Part shown: positions 47,656 to 57,937 of the stretch, in pieces
Layout: each line of letters opens with the position of its first letter
Position numbering within the stretch: position 1 is the stretch's first letter
From: Saccharomonospora amisosensis
Lineage (GTDB): Bacteria > Actinomycetota > Actinomycetes > Mycobacteriales > Pseudonocardiaceae
Direction of reading: 5' to 3'
Length of the DNA stretch: 64,000 bases
NCBI RefSeq assembly: GCF_011761185.1
Contig: NZ_JAAOYM010000001.1
Location: 3,968,001 to 4,032,000 of the forward strand
Notes under the pieces: generated by a model
Told to the model about the DNA's origin: nothing
What the model saw: only the letters and a program-made list of their open reading frames with translations
Databases searched by the model: none
Program-made: the position numbers and the translations under genes

Positions 47656-49968
47656 TCACACGGCGGCGGCCAGCACGGCGCGCTCCACCCGTTGTCGCCA
47701 AGCCGCGTCCGGGTTGCCGTGACGCGGCCGGACGGCGAAGGAGTCCACCACCGCCGTGCCGAGTGTGGCCACCCGCGCCCAGCGAACCTCGGCCCGGCAT
47801 TCCCGCAGCGCTCCAGCCACCCGGTACAGCAGGCCGATTCGATCGGCCGCGCGCAGCTCGAGCACGACGGTGCTGTGTCCGGACGTCTCCTCGTCGAACC
47901 ACAGCACCCTTGGCACCGTGCCCGCCAGATTCGGCGACTCGTAGGCGCTTTCCTTCTCGGCCAGCTTCGCGGCCAACGGCAGGGTGCCCGCCACCGCTCT
48001 GGCGAACTGCTCACGTAGCAACGCGGTGTCCGGCGGCGAGCCGAACCTCGGCGACGCGGTGAAAACACCCACGTGGCCGCCGGGGTAGCTGCGCAGCACG
48101 GCGGAGTGCACCTGCAGTGAGTGCAATGCGAGTACACCGGCGGCCGGTACGAGCAGTTGCGATCCCTCCGGAACGGCGAGCACGACGTCGGTCAGCCTGC
48201 CGGAGATCGTGATGCGCACCTGGCCCTTGGCCGAACGCGCCGCGGCGGAAACCAGCTCCCGCTGGGTTTCGTCGATGGGTTCCGGTGCGGGCAACGGCTT
48301 TCCGTGTAGCAGTCCCCGGCAACGCTCGACCAGCTCGCCGATCAGCCCTGCCTTCCACTCCGTCCACATCCCCGGTCCGGTCGCCAGCGAGTCGGCACGC
48401 GCGAGCGCGTGCAACAACTCCAACAGCGCCGCGTGGCCGTCCATGGTCTTGGCGACCCGCTCCACGGTCTCCAGCTCGCTGATGTCGCGACGCGTCGCCG
48501 TGTGAGGCAACAGCAGATGGTGACGCACCATCGCCGACACCAGCGCGGCATCCGCCTCCTGCAGCCCGATCCGGGTGGCGACCTGTGCGGCGATACGCGC
48601 GCCCAGTTCGGAATGGTCGGTGTCGCGGCCCTTTCCGATGTCGTGCAGCAGTGCTCCCAGCAGCAACAGGTCCGGCCGCGAGACGGTGGTGGTGAGCCTG
48701 GCCGCCTCGACGCAGGTACGCACGAGATGGCGGTCCACCGTCCACACGTGCACCGGTTCGCGTGGGGGAAGGTCACGCACCGCGCCCCACTCGGGGAACA
48801 GCCGTGCCCACAGCCCCGTGCGGTCGAGTGCCTCCACCGCGTCCACAAGGCCCTCTCCTGCGCCGAGCAGGGCTGTCAGCGCCTGCCTCGCCTGCTGTGG
48901 CCAGGGCGCCCGCAGTTCGGGGGCCGAGTCTGCGAGGGTGCGTAACGTGCCGGGCGCGATGGGGTTGCCCGTTCGGGCCGACGCGGCGGCGACCCGCAGC
49001 AACAATCCCGGGTCGCGGGCGGGTATCGCGTCACGGGCCAGCGCCACCTCGCTGCCGTGCAACACCACCCCGTCGTCCAGCGGGGTGCGGCTCGGCCGCC
49101 GGGAGAAGCGACTCCCCGGCGGCTCGGCGGCCGACCGCAGCGCCACATCCACGGCGTAGGCGACGGCTCTGCCCGCGCCGGACAGTTTGCGAGCGAGGGA
49201 GAAGCGATCACCCAGCTCCAGTTCGCCTGCCACCAACTCGGCTTCGGCCACGCCGAGGACGTCGCGGTCGCGCCGAAGCTCCCTGCGCAGTTCGGTGCGC
49301 ACGTCGAGCAGCAAGGTGCGGGCGGCCCGCAGCTCCTGCCCCGGCCGGTCACAAAGCTGCGCCACGGCGAACGCGTCGAGCAGCCCGAGATCGCGCAGGC
49401 CACCTCTGGCGTACTTCAGGTCGGGCTCCGCGGACTGTGCGAGTTCACCGCTTCGCCGCCAGCGGGCCCTGGTGGACTCGACCAGTTCCGGCAAACGCTT
49501 GCGTGCGGTGCGTCTCCAGTTTTCCCGCGCCGCTGCGACCAGCCGTTCGGTGAGCTCCTGGTCACCCGCGATATGGCGGGCGTCTAGCAGTCCCATCGCG
49601 GTGCGCAGGTCTTCGGTGGCGACCTTGAGCGCCTCGCCCGGTGTGCGGACCGAGTGATCAAGCCCAACCCTCGCGTCCCACAGCGGGTACCACAGCGCGT
49701 CGGCGATCTCGCCCACGTTCGGGTTCGCGTCGTGGACGAGTACGAGATCGAGGTCCGAGAACGGCACGACCTCGCGACGGCCGAGGCCACCGACGGCGAC
49801 CAGCGCGACACCGGGTTCGGCGGTGTCGACGCCGGCCGCCGTGGCGGCTCTGCTCAACCAGAACTCGTACAGGTCGACCAGCGCGGCTCGCAGTGCCGCC
49901 GCGCCGAGCCTTCCGTGGTGACCCTCCAGCAGCCGGTTCGCCGCCTCGGCCAGCCCCCCTTCGACCAC
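47656..49968 (-). CDS. glnD: [Protein-PII] uridylyl/adenylyl-transferase GlnD
   Basis: Modifies and demodifies PII in response to nitrogen status. 770 residues: nucleotidyltransferase core GGLGRREVVPFSDLDLVLVHD, helical linker, HD domain with LLHDIGKGRDTDHSELG, and two C-terminal ACT domains (about 590-770). GTG start at 49968, with AGGAAG overlapping the glnB stop codon. In actinobacteria this enzyme adenylylates the PII protein. Third gene of amt-glnB-glnD. Confidence 0.95.
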   Translation of the reverse strand: MVEGGLAEAANRLLEGHHGRLGAAALRAALVDLYEFWLSRAATAAGVDTAEPGVALVAVGGLGRREVVPFSDLDLVLVHDANPNVGEIADALWYPLWDARVGLDHSVRTPGEALKVATEDLRTAMGLLDARHIAGDQELTERLVAAARENWRRTARKRLPELVESTRARWRRSGELAQSAEPDLKYARGGLRDLGLLDAFAVAQLCDRPGQELRAARTLLLDVRTELRRELRRDRDVLGVAEAELVAGELELGDRFSLARKLSGAGRAVAYAVDVALRSAAEPPGSRFSRRPSRTPLDDGVVLHGSEVALARDAIPARDPGLLLRVAAASARTGNPIAPGTLRTLADSAPELRAPWPQQARQALTALLGAGEGLVDAVEALDRTGLWARLFPEWGAVRDLPPREPVHVWTVDRHLVRTCVEAARLTTTVSRPDLLLLGALLHDIGKGRDTDHSELGARIAAQVATRIGLQEADAALVSAMVRHHLLLPHTATRRDISELETVERVAKTMDGHAALLELLHALARADSLATGPGMWTEWKAGLIGELVERCRGLLHGKPLPAPEPIDETQRELVSAAARSAKGQVRITISGRLTDVVLAVPEGSQLLVPAAGVLALHSLQVHSAVLRSYPGGHVGVFTASPRFGSPPDTALLREQFARAVAGTLPLAAKLAEKESAYESPNLAGTVPRVLWFDEETSGHSTVVLELRAADRIGLLYRVAGALRECRAEVRWARVATLGTAVVDSFAVRPRHGNPDAAWRQRVERAVLAAAV

Positions 49969-49977
49969 GGCAGCTTC

Positions 49978-51611
<1,634 letters not shown>

Positions 51612-51724
51612 GCTTCTCCTCCTAGAGCCGTCGGCGAAATCAGCGATTGCGGCCAGCATCGGAAAGGCGTGTTGCGCTGAGGGACTCCAGAAGTTGCGTC
51701 GCTGTGAACCAAACCACCGGCGTT

Positions 51725-51740
51725 GTTACGGCTGCGTTTC
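51725..51740 (-). promoter_or_regulatory. Candidate GlnR box upstream of amt
   Basis: On the - strand GAAAC-N6-GTAAC (51740-51725), matching the GAAAC/GTNAC half-site rule with six-base spacing known for actinobacterial GlnR. It lies about 115-130 bases upstream of the amt start. Only one pair is present, where strong promoters often have two. Confidence 0.55.
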
Positions 51741-51794
51741 CCAGTGCGGGTGCCGATTCGTCCGGTCCGGAAACCTCGTGGTCGAATATGGCCC

Positions 51795-52658
51795 ATGACC
51801 TCGCCGAAGACCTCCGCGAAGTCGCTACCGTCCGCGGTCGTGGCGGCCCTTCGCTGCTCCGTCTGTGGCGAGCGGCTGCGGCATGGCGATCACTGGCTGC
51901 GATGCGACCGGGGGCATTCGTTCGACATCGCCCGGCAGGGCTACGTCAACCTGCTGCACGCCAAGATCCCCGCCAAGACGGCGGACACCGGCGAGATGGT
52001 CGCGGCGCGGGTGCGGTTCCTGGAAGCCGGGTACTACACGCCACTGGCCGACCTGCTTGCCGACCGCGCGGAGGAAGCGGGCTGCGACTTCGTGGTCGAC
52101 GCGGGCGCCGGCACCGGCTACTACCTGGCGCGGGTACTGCGGCGCCTCCCCAACGCGATCGGCCTCGCGCTCGACGTCTCGGCGGCGGCACTGCGCAGGG
52201 CAGCCAGAGCGCATCCCCGCCTCGGAGCGGCCGTGTGGAACCTGTGGCAGCCGTGGCCGGTGTCTTCCGGCGTGGCCGACGTGTTGCTCAACGTGTTCGC
52301 TCCGCGCAATCCCGGTGAATTCCACCGGGTTCTGCGGCCGGGTGGCACGCTGCTGGTGGTCGCGCCGGGACAGCGCCACCTCGACGGGCTCGCCGACACC
52401 CTGGGGCTGCTGGACGTGGCCGATGACAAGCAGCGGCGCCTCACCGACGCGCTCGCGCAGGGATTCACCCCTCACGGAGAGGACCGGCTGGACGGCACGG
52501 TGACGCTCACCCCCGAGCAGGCCCGCGCGGCCGTGCTGATGGGGCCGAACGCGCACCATCTGCACCGGGGCGGTCTCGCCGCGCGCCTCGACGCGATTCG
52601 CGAGCCGATCGAGGTGACGACGTCGTTTCGGGTCTCGAGTTACCGCAGGCTCGGATGA
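51795..52658 (+). CDS. RlmA-type 23S rRNA (guanine-N1)-methyltransferase
   Basis: 287 residues from the ATG at 51795. A zinc motif C21-x2-C24...C37-x3-H41 (CSVCGERL, RCDRGH) and SFDIARQGYVNLL are the RlmA signature, then VDAGAGTGYYLARVL (SAM motif I). Family members methylate G745 or G748 of 23S rRNA; in actinomycetes some (TlrB type) confer macrolide tolerance. Which base is methylated here is not decidable. Overlaps the next gene by 4 bases. Confidence 0.86.
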   Translation: MTSPKTSAKSLPSAVVAALRCSVCGERLRHGDHWLRCDRGHSFDIARQGYVNLLHAKIPAKTADTGEMVAARVRFLEAGYYTPLADLLADRAEEAGCDFVVDAGAGTGYYLARVLRRLPNAIGLALDVSAAALRRAARAHPRLGAAVWNLWQPWPVSSGVADVLLNVFAPRNPGEFHRVLRPGGTLLVVAPGQRHLDGLADTLGLLDVADDKQRRLTDALAQGFTPHGEDRLDGTVTLTPEQARAAVLMGPNAHHLHRGGLAARLDAIREPIEVTTSFRVSSYRRLG

Positions 52659-53299
52659 GTACCAGGGTGCGGGCCACCGTGCTCGCGGACGACGCGTGGC
52701 TGGTCGCCGACCTGGAACGGGCGCGGCGGCTGTACGGGCGCGCGGGAGCGCGGGTGCTCGGCACCATCCGGTGGTACTCGGCCTCGTCGGTGCTCGTGGC
52801 GCCCGCGCTGGAGCCGTTCGTCCACACCGGGATCGCCAGAGACCCTTCGCTTGAGGCCGTCACGCTCGACATGCACCCCGACGGCCGCTACCTCGACGCG
52901 GAATCCGACCGGAGCCTCGAAGGCGGGATCGAACGGCTTGCCGAAGCGCTCGGTGCCGCGCTCGACGCGGCGATCAGCGCGGCGGCACGGGTCAGCGGCG
53001 CCACTGCGAGGTCGTTGTGGGCCATCGCGACCGACTCGGTGGCCAACCGGATGCTGTGGGCGGGTTCGGCCACAGCGGCGCCGGAGCGGGCGATCCGGCT
53101 GGCGGAGGCGCTTGCCGAGGCCGTAGGCGGCCCGATGCCCCGGCCGCGGTTCGAGTTCGTCGGCGAGCGACCCGTGGTGCGGCGCTGCTCGTGCTGCCTG
53201 ATCTACGAGGCGAAACTGCCTGAAGTCCAAAAATGCGCGAGCTGTCCCCGGCAGCCACCGCAGGAGCGTGCCCAGCGGCTGCGCGCGCTGCTGGGCTGA
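52655..53299 (+). CDS. FhuF-like (2Fe-2S)-binding protein
   Basis: 214 residues. The first 170 have no close signature; the C terminus contains RRCSCCLIYEAKL (C178, C180, C181) and CASC (C194, C197), which resembles the CC-x10-C-x2-C cluster of ferric-siderophore reductase FhuF but with 12 residues between. Could release iron from ferric siderophores. No siderophore genes are near. ATG overlaps the upstream gene by 4 bases. Confidence 0.7.
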   Translation: MSTRVRATVLADDAWLVADLERARRLYGRAGARVLGTIRWYSASSVLVAPALEPFVHTGIARDPSLEAVTLDMHPDGRYLDAESDRSLEGGIERLAEALGAALDAAISAAARVSGATARSLWAIATDSVANRMLWAGSATAAPERAIRLAEALAEAVGGPMPRPRFEFVGERPVVRRCSCCLIYEAKLPEVQKCASCPRQPPQERAQRLRALLG

Positions 53300-53308
53300 C
53301 CGCGATCC

Positions 53309-53337
53309 TTGGGCGAAGCGGGTTGTTCGCCTAGGGT
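53309..53337 (+). promoter_or_regulatory. Promoter of metY, likely leaderless
   Basis: -35 TTGGGC (53309-53314), 17 bases, -10 TAGGGT (53332-53337). The metY ATG lies eight bases after the -10, so the transcript would begin at or just before the start codon. GGCGAA/TTCGCC form a hairpin inside this spacer. No ribosome-binding site precedes the ATG. Confidence 0.55.
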
Positions 53338-53345
53338 GAATCGCG

Positions 53346-54644
53346 ATGAGCGAACGTGATTGGGGTTTTCGCACCCGCGCGCTGCATGCGGGAGGCACAC
53401 CTGACCCCGAGACCGGCGCGAGAGCGGTGCCGATCTACCAGACGACCAGTTTCGTGTTCGACGACGCCGCCGACGCCGCGAACCTGTTCGCGCTGCAGAA
53501 GTACGGCAACATCTACAGCCGCATCGGCAACCCCACCGTGGCCGCGTTCGAGGAGCGGATGGCGAGCCTGGAAGGCGGGATCGGCGGCGTGGCCACCGGC
53601 AGCGGGCAGGCCGCGGAGTTCCTGACTTTCGCCGCGCTGGCCGAGGCAGGCGAGCACATCGTGTCGGCAAGCGGTCTCTACGGCGGCACGGTGACCCAAC
53701 TCGACGGTACGTTGCGACGCTTCGGCATCGACACGACGTTCGTCTCCGAGACGGATCGCGACAGCGGCGAAAGCTTCGCCGCCGCGATCACCGGTAAGAC
53801 GCGCCTGCTGTTCACCGAGGTGATCGGCAATCCAAGCGGGAACATCGCCGACATCGCCGCGCTGGCAGACGTCGCGCACGCGCACGACATCCCGCTCGTC
53901 GTGGACGCCACGCTGGCCACCCCTTACCTGTGCAGGCCCATCGAGCACGGCGCGGACATCGTGCTGCACTCGGCAACCAAGTTCCTCGGCGGTCACGGCA
54001 CCACGCTCGGCGGGGTCGTCGTCGAGTCGGGACGGTTCGACTGGGGCAACGGCAAGTTCCCACGCATGACCGAGCCGGTCGCCAGCTACGGCGGGCTTCG
54101 GTACTGGGAGAACTTCGGTGAGTTCGCCTTCTGCACCAGGCTGCGCGCCGAGCAGTTGCGCGACATCGGTGCCGTGCTCTCGCCACACTCGGCGTTCCTG
54201 CTGTTGCAGGGCGTCGAGACGCTGCCACAGCGCATGGACGGCCACGTCGCCAACGCCAAGGCGGTGGCCGAGTACCTCGCGGCCGACCCTCGGGTGGCGT
54301 GGGTCAGCTATGCCGGGTTGGCCGAGCACCCGCATGCCGACCGGGCGCGGCGGTACCTGCCGCTCGGCCCCGGTGCGGTGTTCTCGTTCGGCATCAAGGG
54401 TGGCCGCGCCGCGGGCGAGCGGTTCGTGGAGTCGGTGGAGCTGCTCTCCCATCTCGCCAACGTCGGCGACGCGAGGACGTTGGTCATCCATCCCGCTTCG
54501 ACGACACACCAGCAACTGTCCGACGAGCAGTTGCGGGCGGCCGGTGTCGGTCCCGATCTGATCCGGCTCTCGGTGGGCCTGGAAGACCTCGACGACATCC
54601 TCTGGGACATCGACCAGGCGCTGGGCAAGGCGGTGGCGGCATGA
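53346..54644 (+). CDS. metY: O-acetylhomoserine (thiol)-lyase / sulfhydrylase
   Basis: PLP enzyme making homocysteine from O-acetylhomoserine and sulfide, in methionine synthesis. 432 residues, WGFRTRALHAGGTPDPETGARAVPIYQTTSFVF at the N terminus (in parts), YSRIGNPTVAAFE, and the PLP lysine K212 in HSATKFLGGHG. Overlaps the downstream CoA-binding gene by 4 bases. Confidence 0.94.
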   Translation: MSERDWGFRTRALHAGGTPDPETGARAVPIYQTTSFVFDDAADAANLFALQKYGNIYSRIGNPTVAAFEERMASLEGGIGGVATGSGQAAEFLTFAALAEAGEHIVSASGLYGGTVTQLDGTLRRFGIDTTFVSETDRDSGESFAAAITGKTRLLFTEVIGNPSGNIADIAALADVAHAHDIPLVVDATLATPYLCRPIEHGADIVLHSATKFLGGHGTTLGGVVVESGRFDWGNGKFPRMTEPVASYGGLRYWENFGEFAFCTRLRAEQLRDIGAVLSPHSAFLLLQGVETLPQRMDGHVANAKAVAEYLAADPRVAWVSYAGLAEHPHADRARRYLPLGPGAVFSFGIKGGRAAGERFVESVELLSHLANVGDARTLVIHPASTTHQQLSDEQLRAAGVGPDLIRLSVGLEDLDDILWDIDQALGKAVAA

Positions 54645-55141
54645 GTATCGACCCGAATCCGAACGGGTGGACCTCGCCGACGGCTCGGCAACGGCAGGCC
54701 TTGCTGTCGCGCACCGAGTCGGTGACTCTCGTCGGAGCATCGGCCAACCCCGCGCGCCCCAGCTACTTCGTGGCCACCTACCTGCTGTCCTCCACCCGTT
54801 ACCGCGTCAACTTCGTCAACCCCAGGCTCGACGAACTGCTCGGGCGGCCGGTGTACCCGTCACTGGCCGACGTGCCGGGCGGAGTGGACCTCGTGAGCGT
54901 GTTCCGCAAGCCGCAAGACCTGCCAGGGGTCGCGGAGGAGGTCATCGCCGCCGGTGCGCGCACGCTGTGGTTGCAGTTGGGGTTGTGGCACGAGCCGGTG
55001 GCGGCCCGCGCGGCGCGGGCAGGTCTGGACGTGGTGATGGACCGCTGCGTCAAGATCGAGCACGCGCGGTTCGCCGGTGGGCTGCACCTGGCCGGGTTCA
55101 ACACCGGGGTGGTCAGTTCCCGCCGCCGTCAGCCGATGTGA
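54641..55141 (+). CDS. CoA-binding domain protein (CoA_binding_2)
   Basis: 166 residues with a Rossmann fold: SVTLVGASANPARPSYFVATYLL, GRPVYPSLADVPGGVDLVSVFRKP, LWLQLGLWHEPVAARAARAGLDVVMDRCVKIEH (in parts). The family is common beside MetY/O-acetylhomoserine sulfhydrylase genes, and is of unknown role. The ATG overlaps the metY stop by 4 bases, so it is translated with it. Confidence 0.9.
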   Translation: MSIDPNPNGWTSPTARQRQALLSRTESVTLVGASANPARPSYFVATYLLSSTRYRVNFVNPRLDELLGRPVYPSLADVPGGVDLVSVFRKPQDLPGVAEEVIAAGARTLWLQLGLWHEPVAARAARAGLDVVMDRCVKIEHARFAGGLHLAGFNTGVVSSRRRQPM

Positions 55142-55260
55142 GGTCGGCGTCTCACGGTTGCGCGAGCATCGAGTGCAAGCGGCCTTCGTGGCCGGCATGC
55201 CGGTCGGGGTCAGCTTCGCTCGACCCGGTTGTGATTCGCCGATCGTGCCTGCGAGCACGT

Positions 55261-55306
55261 CGCCCCCGGCGGGCGGGCACTTCGGCAGTGCCGTTCGCCG
55301 GGGGCG
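55261..55306. terminator. Bidirectional terminator between metY operon and gcl
   Basis: Outer 11-bp perfect stem CGCCCCCGGCG (55261-55271) / CGCCGGGGGCG (55296-55306) enclosing an inner stem GGCACT/AGTGCC with loop TCGGC (55276-55292). It lies between convergent genes ending at 55141 and 55360 and can serve both. Confidence 0.75.
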
Positions 55307-55359
55307 AGGTCGCTACATCCAGCCCGTCTGCCCGCTCGCGAGGGCAACGGCGCGGTGGT

Positions 55360-57051
55360 TCACAACGGTTCGAACTCCACCACGTTGTCCAGCGCGGTGC
55401 CCATCGAGGCATTGGCCTCGCGCTCGATCATGATCTCCACCAGCACCGGGCGGCTGGTGCGCTCGGTTTCCTTCCTGGCCCACTCCAGCGCGGCCCTGAT
55501 GTCACCGGGGTCGGCGATCCGGATTCCCGAGCAGCCGTAGGCCTCCATGATCTTGACGTTGTCGGTGCCGTACTCGTCGTAGTGCAGGTCGACCTCGAAG
55601 TTCATGTCGTAGCCCTGCTCGGCCTGCCTGATCAGGCCCAGGTACTCGTTGTTGAGCATGATCAACACGAACGGCACGTCGTACTGTGCCGCCACGGCGA
55701 GTTCCTCCACGAGGAACTGGAACGAGTAGTCCCCGACCACGCCCACCACCTCGGCGTCGGGGCAGGCCTTCTTGACCCCGATCGCGGCGGGGATCTCCCA
55801 GCCGAGTGGGCCTGCCTGCCCGCACACCTGGTAGTGCCGCGGCTTGTGCGTGCGCTGGAACTGTCCGGACCAGATCTGGTAGAGCCCGATCGCGGTGACG
55901 AAGTAGGTGTCCTCGCCGTAGTAGTCGTTGATCTCCTTGAACACCCGAGGCGCCTTGATCGGGATGGTGTCGAAGTCCTCCCGCCTTGGCAGTTCCTCCC
56001 GCAACTCCGCGATCCGGTTCACCCACACCGCGGGGTCCACCAGCGCCGCCCTGTGCTCCGCGGCCACCTCGAGTGCGTCGAGGAACGAGCCGACGTCGGA
56101 GACGACTCCCAAGTCCGGTCCGAACACCTTGCCGATCTGGGTCGGCTCGACGTCGACGTGGATGAACTTGCGCTCACCCCGGTACACGTCGAGCGCGCCG
56201 GTGTGGCGGTCGCCGAACCGGGCACCGAGCGCGAGCACCAGGTCCGACTCCAGAAAGGCCGCGTTGGCCCACCGTTGCGAGGTCTGGATACCCGCCATGC
56301 CCGCGAACAGCGGATGGTCCTCGGGAAAGCTGCCCTTGCCCATGAGCGTGACACCCACCGGCACGCCGAGCCGCTCCGCCACCGCGCGCAGTCGCTCACT
56401 CGCGTCGGCGAGTACCACCCCGCCACCAGCGAGGATCAGCGGCCGTTGCGCGGCAAGCAGCATGTCCAGTGCGCGTTCCACCCGTGCGGGCGAGGGTCCG
56501 GGACGCACGACGGGCAGCGGGGAGTCGATCGTGGAGTCCCACTCGATTTCCTGCTTCTGCACATCCAGCGGCAGGTCGATGAGCACCGGGCCGGGGCGGC
56601 CCGACCTGGCGATCCGGAACGCCTCCCGAAAGATCCACGGTGCCTGAGCCGCTTCCTTGACCTGCACCGCCCACTTGGTCACCGGGGTGGCGATCTCCAC
56701 GATGTCGACGGCCTGGAAGGCTTCCTGGTGCAGCTTTGTGGACACCGCCTGCCCCGTGATGCACAGGATCGGGATGGAATCGGCCTGCGCCGTGTAGAGC
56801 CCGGTGATCATGTTCGTGCCCGCGGGGCCGGACGTGCCGATGGCGACACCCACCTTTCCGGTGGTGCGGGCCCAGCCGTCGGCCATGTGGGTGGCACCCT
56901 CCTCGTGCCTGACGATCAGGTGCTCGATGTCACTTGCCCGCAGCGCCTGGTAGAGCGGCAGGATCGCGGCGCCGGGGCAGCCGAACGTGGTGTCGACCCC
57001 CTCCGATGCCAGCACATCGACGACGGCCTGCATAACGGGAACTTTCGGCAT
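55360..57051 (-). CDS. gcl: Glyoxylate carboligase (tartronate-semialdehyde synthase)
   Basis: Thiamine-diphosphate enzyme condensing two glyoxylates to tartronate semialdehyde and CO2. 563 residues: N-terminal Pyr domain, SGPAGTNMITGLY, ITGQAVSTKLHQEAFQAVDI (in parts), the central FAD-like domain, TPP-binding QAGPLGWEIPAAIG and GDYSFQFLVEELAV, and an end MGTALDNVVEFEPL like E. coli Gcl. Residue 50 is Glu (RHEEGATHMADG), where E. coli Gcl has Val51. The glxR and hyi genes upstream support the assignment. Confidence 0.9.
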   Translation of the reverse strand: MPKVPVMQAVVDVLASEGVDTTFGCPGAAILPLYQALRASDIEHLIVRHEEGATHMADGWARTTGKVGVAIGTSGPAGTNMITGLYTAQADSIPILCITGQAVSTKLHQEAFQAVDIVEIATPVTKWAVQVKEAAQAPWIFREAFRIARSGRPGPVLIDLPLDVQKQEIEWDSTIDSPLPVVRPGPSPARVERALDMLLAAQRPLILAGGGVVLADASERLRAVAERLGVPVGVTLMGKGSFPEDHPLFAGMAGIQTSQRWANAAFLESDLVLALGARFGDRHTGALDVYRGERKFIHVDVEPTQIGKVFGPDLGVVSDVGSFLDALEVAAEHRAALVDPAVWVNRIAELREELPRREDFDTIPIKAPRVFKEINDYYGEDTYFVTAIGLYQIWSGQFQRTHKPRHYQVCGQAGPLGWEIPAAIGVKKACPDAEVVGVVGDYSFQFLVEELAVAAQYDVPFVLIMLNNEYLGLIRQAEQGYDMNFEVDLHYDEYGTDNVKIMEAYGCSGIRIADPGDIRAALEWARKETERTSRPVLVEIMIEREANASMGTALDNVVEFEPL

Positions 57052-57061
57052 CCTCGTCTCC

Positions 57062-57937
57062 TCACGCCCTGCCGGACAGTTGCTCGGTGACCTTCAGCAG
57101 TGCCGAATGGTCGAGCGAACCGTGACCCATCGCCCTTGCCGCCGCGACCAACTGGGTGACCAGACCTGTCATCGGCAGCGATACGTCGGCCTGCCGCGCC
57201 GCGGCCATCGCGATTCCCATGTCCTTGTGGTGCAGATCGATCCGGAAACCTGGCTCGAACCGCCTTGCCACCATCGATTCGCGCTTGAGGTCGAGAATGC
57301 GGTTGGCCGCCAGCCCACCGGCGAGCACGTCCAGCCCGGTACCCGCGTCGACACCGCAACCCTCCATCAGCACGATCGCCTCGCCGACGAGCGCGTAGAT
57401 GCCACCGACGACGAGCTGGTTGGCGGCCTTGACGACCTGTCCCGCCCCGTGCGGTCCGACGTGGACGATCGTCTTACCCATGGCTTCCAGCAGCGGTTTG
57501 GCTGCGGCGAAGTCCCAATCCTCACCCCCGACCATGATGGACAGGCTCGCCTGCTTGGCTCCCGCCTCGCCTCCCGAAACCGGCGCGTCGAGCACGCGGA
57601 TGTCCTTCTCCGCCGCGACCTTGGCCACCTCGATCGAGGTCTCAGGCCTGATCGTGCTCATGTCCACGAGCAACGCGCCCGGTTTGGCCGACTCCAGCAC
57701 CCCGCCCTCGCCGAGCACGACCTGTTCCACCTGCGGGTGGTTGGGCAGCATCGTGATCACGACTTCGGCGCCGTCCACGGCGTCGGCCACGGACTTCGCC
57801 GCGCTACCGCCTGCCGCGACGAGCTTGTCCACCGCCTCCGGCACCACGTCGTAACCGCGCACGGTGTGCTCCGCCGCCGCCAGGTGTGCGGCCATCGGCG
57901 TTCCCATGATGCCGAGCCCGATGAATCCGATCTTCAC
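57062..57937 (-). CDS. glxR: Tartronate semialdehyde reductase (2-hydroxy-3-oxopropionate reductase)
   Basis: NAD(P)H-dependent reduction of tartronate semialdehyde to D-glycerate. 291 residues of the beta-hydroxyacid dehydrogenase family: GFIGLGIMGTPMAAHLAAA (Rossmann), LDAPVSGGEAGAKQASLSIMVGG (substrate-binding), and GPHGAGQVVKAANQLVVGG with the catalytic Lys. Ten bases before gcl and overlapping the hyi end by 4. Confidence 0.92.
   Translation of the reverse strand: MKIGFIGLGIMGTPMAAHLAAAEHTVRGYDVVPEAVDKLVAAGGSAAKSVADAVDGAEVVITMLPNHPQVEQVVLGEGGVLESAKPGALLVDMSTIRPETSIEVAKVAAEKDIRVLDAPVSGGEAGAKQASLSIMVGGEDWDFAAAKPLLEAMGKTIVHVGPHGAGQVVKAANQLVVGGIYALVGEAIVLMEGCGVDAGTGLDVLAGGLAANRILDLKRESMVARRFEPGFRIDLHHKDMGIAMAAARQADVSLPMTGLVTQLVAAARAMGHGSLDHSALLKVTEQLSGRA

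Noticed and set aside
54667-57090. Long + strand open frame (about 800 codons)
   Set aside because: It runs through the CoA-binding gene in another frame and then antisense to gcl, which has full family motifs. No ribosome site or domain.
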